6,502 bases of DNA, from NCBI GenBank assembly GCA_018712665.1, contig DVGP01000007.1, positions 1-6,502 on the forward strand. The letters are read 5' to 3'. The stretch is from Candidatus Pelethomonas intestinigallinarum (lineage in GTDB: Bacteria > Bacillota > Clostridia > Oscillospirales > Oscillospiraceae). Shown piece after piece: positions 4,443 through 6,502 of this stretch. The translations under genes were made by a program, and so were the position numbers. The notes beneath the pieces were generated by a model, which worked only from the letters and a program-made list of their open reading frames with translations, was not told the DNA's origin and did not search any database. The stretch's first letter is position 1; each line of letters opens with the position of its first letter.

Positions 4443-5939
4443 ATGGAACTCAGCCAAGCCCTGGAGCAGCTCGCCGCGCTCCAGACCAAACTTTACGCCT
4501 ATCAGTGTGCCTCCTCCAGTCTGTATCTGGACAGCGTCACCGTGGCCCCCAGGGACACCGCCCAGGGCCGCGGCGTGGCCCTGGGGGTGCTGGCGGGGGA
4601 GCAGCACAAGCTGCTGACCGACCCGGCGGTGGGCCAGCTGCTGGACTTTTTGGACCAGCACACCGAAGAACTGTCTCAGCTCCAGCGCCGCCAGGTGGAG
4701 GAGCTGGGCCGGAACTACCGCCAGCTTCAGCGCATCCCCGCCGACGAGTACATGGCCTATGCCCAGCTTACCAACCAGGCCAGCGACGTGTGGCACAAGG
4801 CCAAGGAGAACAACGACTTCGCCTCCTTCCAGCCGGTGCTGGAGCGGCTGGTGGCCTTCAATCAAAAGTTCGCCGGCTACTACGACCCGGACAAGGTCCC
4901 CTACGACGCCCTGTTGGGTGAGTATGAGCGGGGGGTGGACATGGCCTATCTGGACCGGTTCTTCGCCGCCGTCCGGGAAAAGCTGGTGCCGGTGATCCAC
5001 GCCATCGGGAAAAAGGAGCAGCCCGACGACAGCTTCCTCTTCCGCCACTACCCGGTGGAGGCCCAGCGCAAGTTCTCCGACTACCTGATGGAGGTACTGG
5101 GGCTGGACCGCTCCCACTGCGCCATCGGGGAGACAGAGCACCCCTTCACCCTGGAGTTCAACAACAAGGACGTGCGCATCACCACCAACTACGACCCCCA
5201 CAACGTGGCCAGCTCCATGTACTCCGTCATCCACGAGGGGGGCCACGCCAAGTACGAGCTGAACATCCGGGACGACGTGCAGTACACCTGCCTGTCCGGC
5301 GGGGTGTCCATGGGGGTCCACGAGAGCCAGTCCCGGCTCTACGAGAACCTCATCGGCCGCTCCCTGCCTTTTATTCAGGCAATCTTCCCCAGGATGCGGG
5401 AGTTCTTCCCGGAGCAGCTGTCCGACGTGACGGCGGAGCAGTTCTACCGGGCGGTGAACAAGGCCCAGCCCTCCCTCATCCGCACCGAGGCGGACGAGCT
5501 AACCTACTGCCTGCACATCATGGTGCGCTATGAGATCGAAAAGCAGCTCATCGGCGGCACCCTGGCGGTTGCCGACGTGCCCGCCACCTGGAACCGGCTT
5601 TACAAGGAGTATCTGGGAGTGGACGTACCCGACGACAAGCGCGGCTGTCTCCAGGATTCCCACTGGTCGGGCGGCTCCTTCGGCTACTTCCCCTCCTACG
5701 CCCTGGGCAGCGCCTACGGCGCCCAGATGCTGCGGAACATGGAGAGGGAGTTCGACGTATGGGGCCCGGTGTCCCGGGGGGACCTGTCCCAGGTGTCCGC
5801 CTGGCTGAAAGACAAGGTCCACCAGTACGGCGGCCTGCTCACCCCGGCGGAGGTGGTGCGCAACGCCTGCGGGGATTTTGACCCCACCGTGTACACCGAC
5901 TACCTGGTGGACAAGTACAGCAAGCTCTACGAATTGTAA
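4443..5939 (+). CDS. M32 family metallocarboxypeptidase (carboxypeptidase Taq type)
   Basis: A 498-aa cytoplasmic zinc/cobalt carboxypeptidase that removes single C-terminal residues from peptides with broad specificity; the family normally spares Pro. All M32 signatures are present in order: HPF (233-235), DVRITT (243-248), the zinc motif HEGGH (264-268), HESQSR (293-298) with third ligand Glu294, IRTEADELTY (346-355) and HWSGGSFGYFPSY (407-419). The step from His264 to Glu294 is 30 residues, as in the Pyrococcus enzyme (H269 to E299). The length is normal and nothing is broken. There is no signal peptide, so a role in turning over intracellular peptides fits. The ATG at 4443 is chosen because AGAGGA lies 5 nt before it and the in-frame ATG at 4407 lies inside the -10 box. 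A ywlG-type gene follows after 46 bp without a terminator. Confidence 0.95.
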   Translation: MELSQALEQLAALQTKLYAYQCASSSLYLDSVTVAPRDTAQGRGVALGVLAGEQHKLLTDPAVGQLLDFLDQHTEELSQLQRRQVEELGRNYRQLQRIPADEYMAYAQLTNQASDVWHKAKENNDFASFQPVLERLVAFNQKFAGYYDPDKVPYDALLGEYERGVDMAYLDRFFAAVREKLVPVIHAIGKKEQPDDSFLFRHYPVEAQRKFSDYLMEVLGLDRSHCAIGETEHPFTLEFNNKDVRITTNYDPHNVASSMYSVIHEGGHAKYELNIRDDVQYTCLSGGVSMGVHESQSRLYENLIGRSLPFIQAIFPRMREFFPEQLSDVTAEQFYRAVNKAQPSLIRTEADELTYCLHIMVRYEIEKQLIGGTLAVADVPATWNRLYKEYLGVDVPDDKRGCLQDSHWSGGSFGYFPSYALGSAYGAQMLRNMEREFDVWGPVSRGDLSQVSAWLKDKVHQYGGLLTPAEVVRNACGDFDPTVYTDYLVDKYSKLYEL

Positions 5940-5985
5940 TTTTTGCATCTTCTATTCCATTTTGCTATCACAGGAGGGGTTTTCC

Positions 5986-6502
5986 ATGGAACTTGATCTC
6001 GGAGCCATCACCGCCCAGGCCCGCCAAGCCGCGGCGGAACTGCTGGAAGTTGCAAAGCTGGAGGAGGGGGACCTGTTCGTGGTGGGCTGCTCCTCCTCGG
6101 AGATCGCGGGGGGACAGATCGGCCACGCCTCCAGCCTGGAGGCCGCTCAAGCGGTGTTCGCCGGTATCTATCCCCTGCTCCGGGAGCGGGGGATCTGGCT
6201 GGCCGCCCAGTGCTGCGAGCACCTGAACCGGGCCCTCATCCTGGAGCGGGACTGCGCCCGGCAGTACGGCTATGACCCGGTGTGCGTGGTGCCCCAGCCC
6301 AAGGCGGGGGGCTCCTTTGCCACCACCGCCTGGCGCAGCTTTACCTCACCCGTGGCGGTGGAGCACATACGGGCGCACGCCGGGCTGGATATCGGCGGAA
6401 CCCTCATCGGTATGCAGCTGCGGGATGTGGCGGTTCCGGTGCGCCTGAGCCTTACACACATTGGACAGGCAATCCTGCTATGCGCCCGTACCCGGCCAAA
6501 GC
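5986..6502 (+). CDS. ywlG: YwlG-type UPF0340/DUF436 protein (3' end cut by window)
   Basis: The reading frame is open from ATG 5986 to the window end, giving 172 residues. It matches the B. subtilis YwlG/UPF0340 (TIGR01440) family in its hallmark segments: FVVGCSSSEI (31-40), WLAAQCCEHLNRALILER (71-88), VVPQPKAGGSFATTAW (101-116), DIGGTLIGM (135-143) and VAVPVRLSLTHIG (148-160). The family is about 180 aa, so only roughly the last ten residues are missing. It is a soluble protein of unknown biochemical role; conserved Cys76-Cys77-Glu-His and the Lys-Ala-Gly-Gly-Ser segment suggest a ligand or active site, but no reaction is established. AGGAGGGG lies 6 nt before the ATG. It probably shares the transcript of the M32 carboxypeptidase gene 46 bp upstream, as no terminator lies in the AT-rich gap. 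Confidence 0.92.
   Translation, partial: MELDLGAITAQARQAAAELLEVAKLEEGDLFVVGCSSSEIAGGQIGHASSLEAAQAVFAGIYPLLRERGIWLAAQCCEHLNRALILERDCARQYGYDPVCVVPQPKAGGSFATTAWRSFTSPVAVEHIRAHAGLDIGGTLIGMQLRDVAVPVRLSLTHIGQAILLCARTRPK

Noticed and set aside
4419..5321. A 300-codon open frame antisense to the M32 gene
   Set aside because: It is a compositional shadow; the + strand shows all M32 motifs in order.
5951..5979. TTGCAT-17-TATCAC as a promoter for the ywlG gene
   Set aside because: The -10 is poor and the start would fall in or after the Shine-Dalgarno site, leaving no working leader.

Overview
The window reads like a chromosomal segment of a GC-rich Firmicute, most likely a gut Oscillospiraceae-type bacterium (Flavonifractor, Oscillibacter or Lawsonibacter-like). 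The grounds are a T-box leader, Shine-Dalgarno sites with AGGAGG-like cores, strong G/C third-position codon use, and AT-rich palindromic intergenic repeats in a GC-rich background. The taxon is an inference; no rRNA or marker gene is present to prove it.

Region 1 (1-2552, + strand) is a cysteine operon. A T-box riboswitch (5' end cut by the window edge) has a UGC specifier and a UGGA bulge, both matching tRNA-Cys. It precedes cysE (serine O-acetyltransferase) and cysS (cysteinyl-tRNA synthetase), so uncharged tRNA-Cys should raise both cysteine supply and tRNA charging. A roughly 170-bp AT-rich palindromic element lies between the T-box terminator and cysE. It carries a good candidate sigma-A promoter that could drive the operon outside T-box control.

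Region 2 (2553-3370) is mostly non-coding and rich in structure. It holds a hairpin-rich spacer after cysS, a perfect 16-bp terminator stem, a 61-codon lipoprotein gene on the - strand, and a GC-rich hairpin and - strand terminator upstream of that gene. It also holds the most interesting object of the window: a compact, apparently unrecognised small RNA of about 100 nt on the + strand, with its own promoter and a terminator-like end.

Region 3 (3371-4343, - strand) contains a 139-aa lipoprotein gene with its own promoter and terminator, then a 141-aa all-helical protein of unknown function. The latter is divergent from region 4, with overlapping -35 elements.

Region 4 (4383-6502, + strand) contains an M32 (Taq-type) metallocarboxypeptidase gene. 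It is followed 46 bp later, with no terminator visible, by a ywlG-type DUF436/UPF0340 gene that runs off the window end only a few codons short of its usual length.
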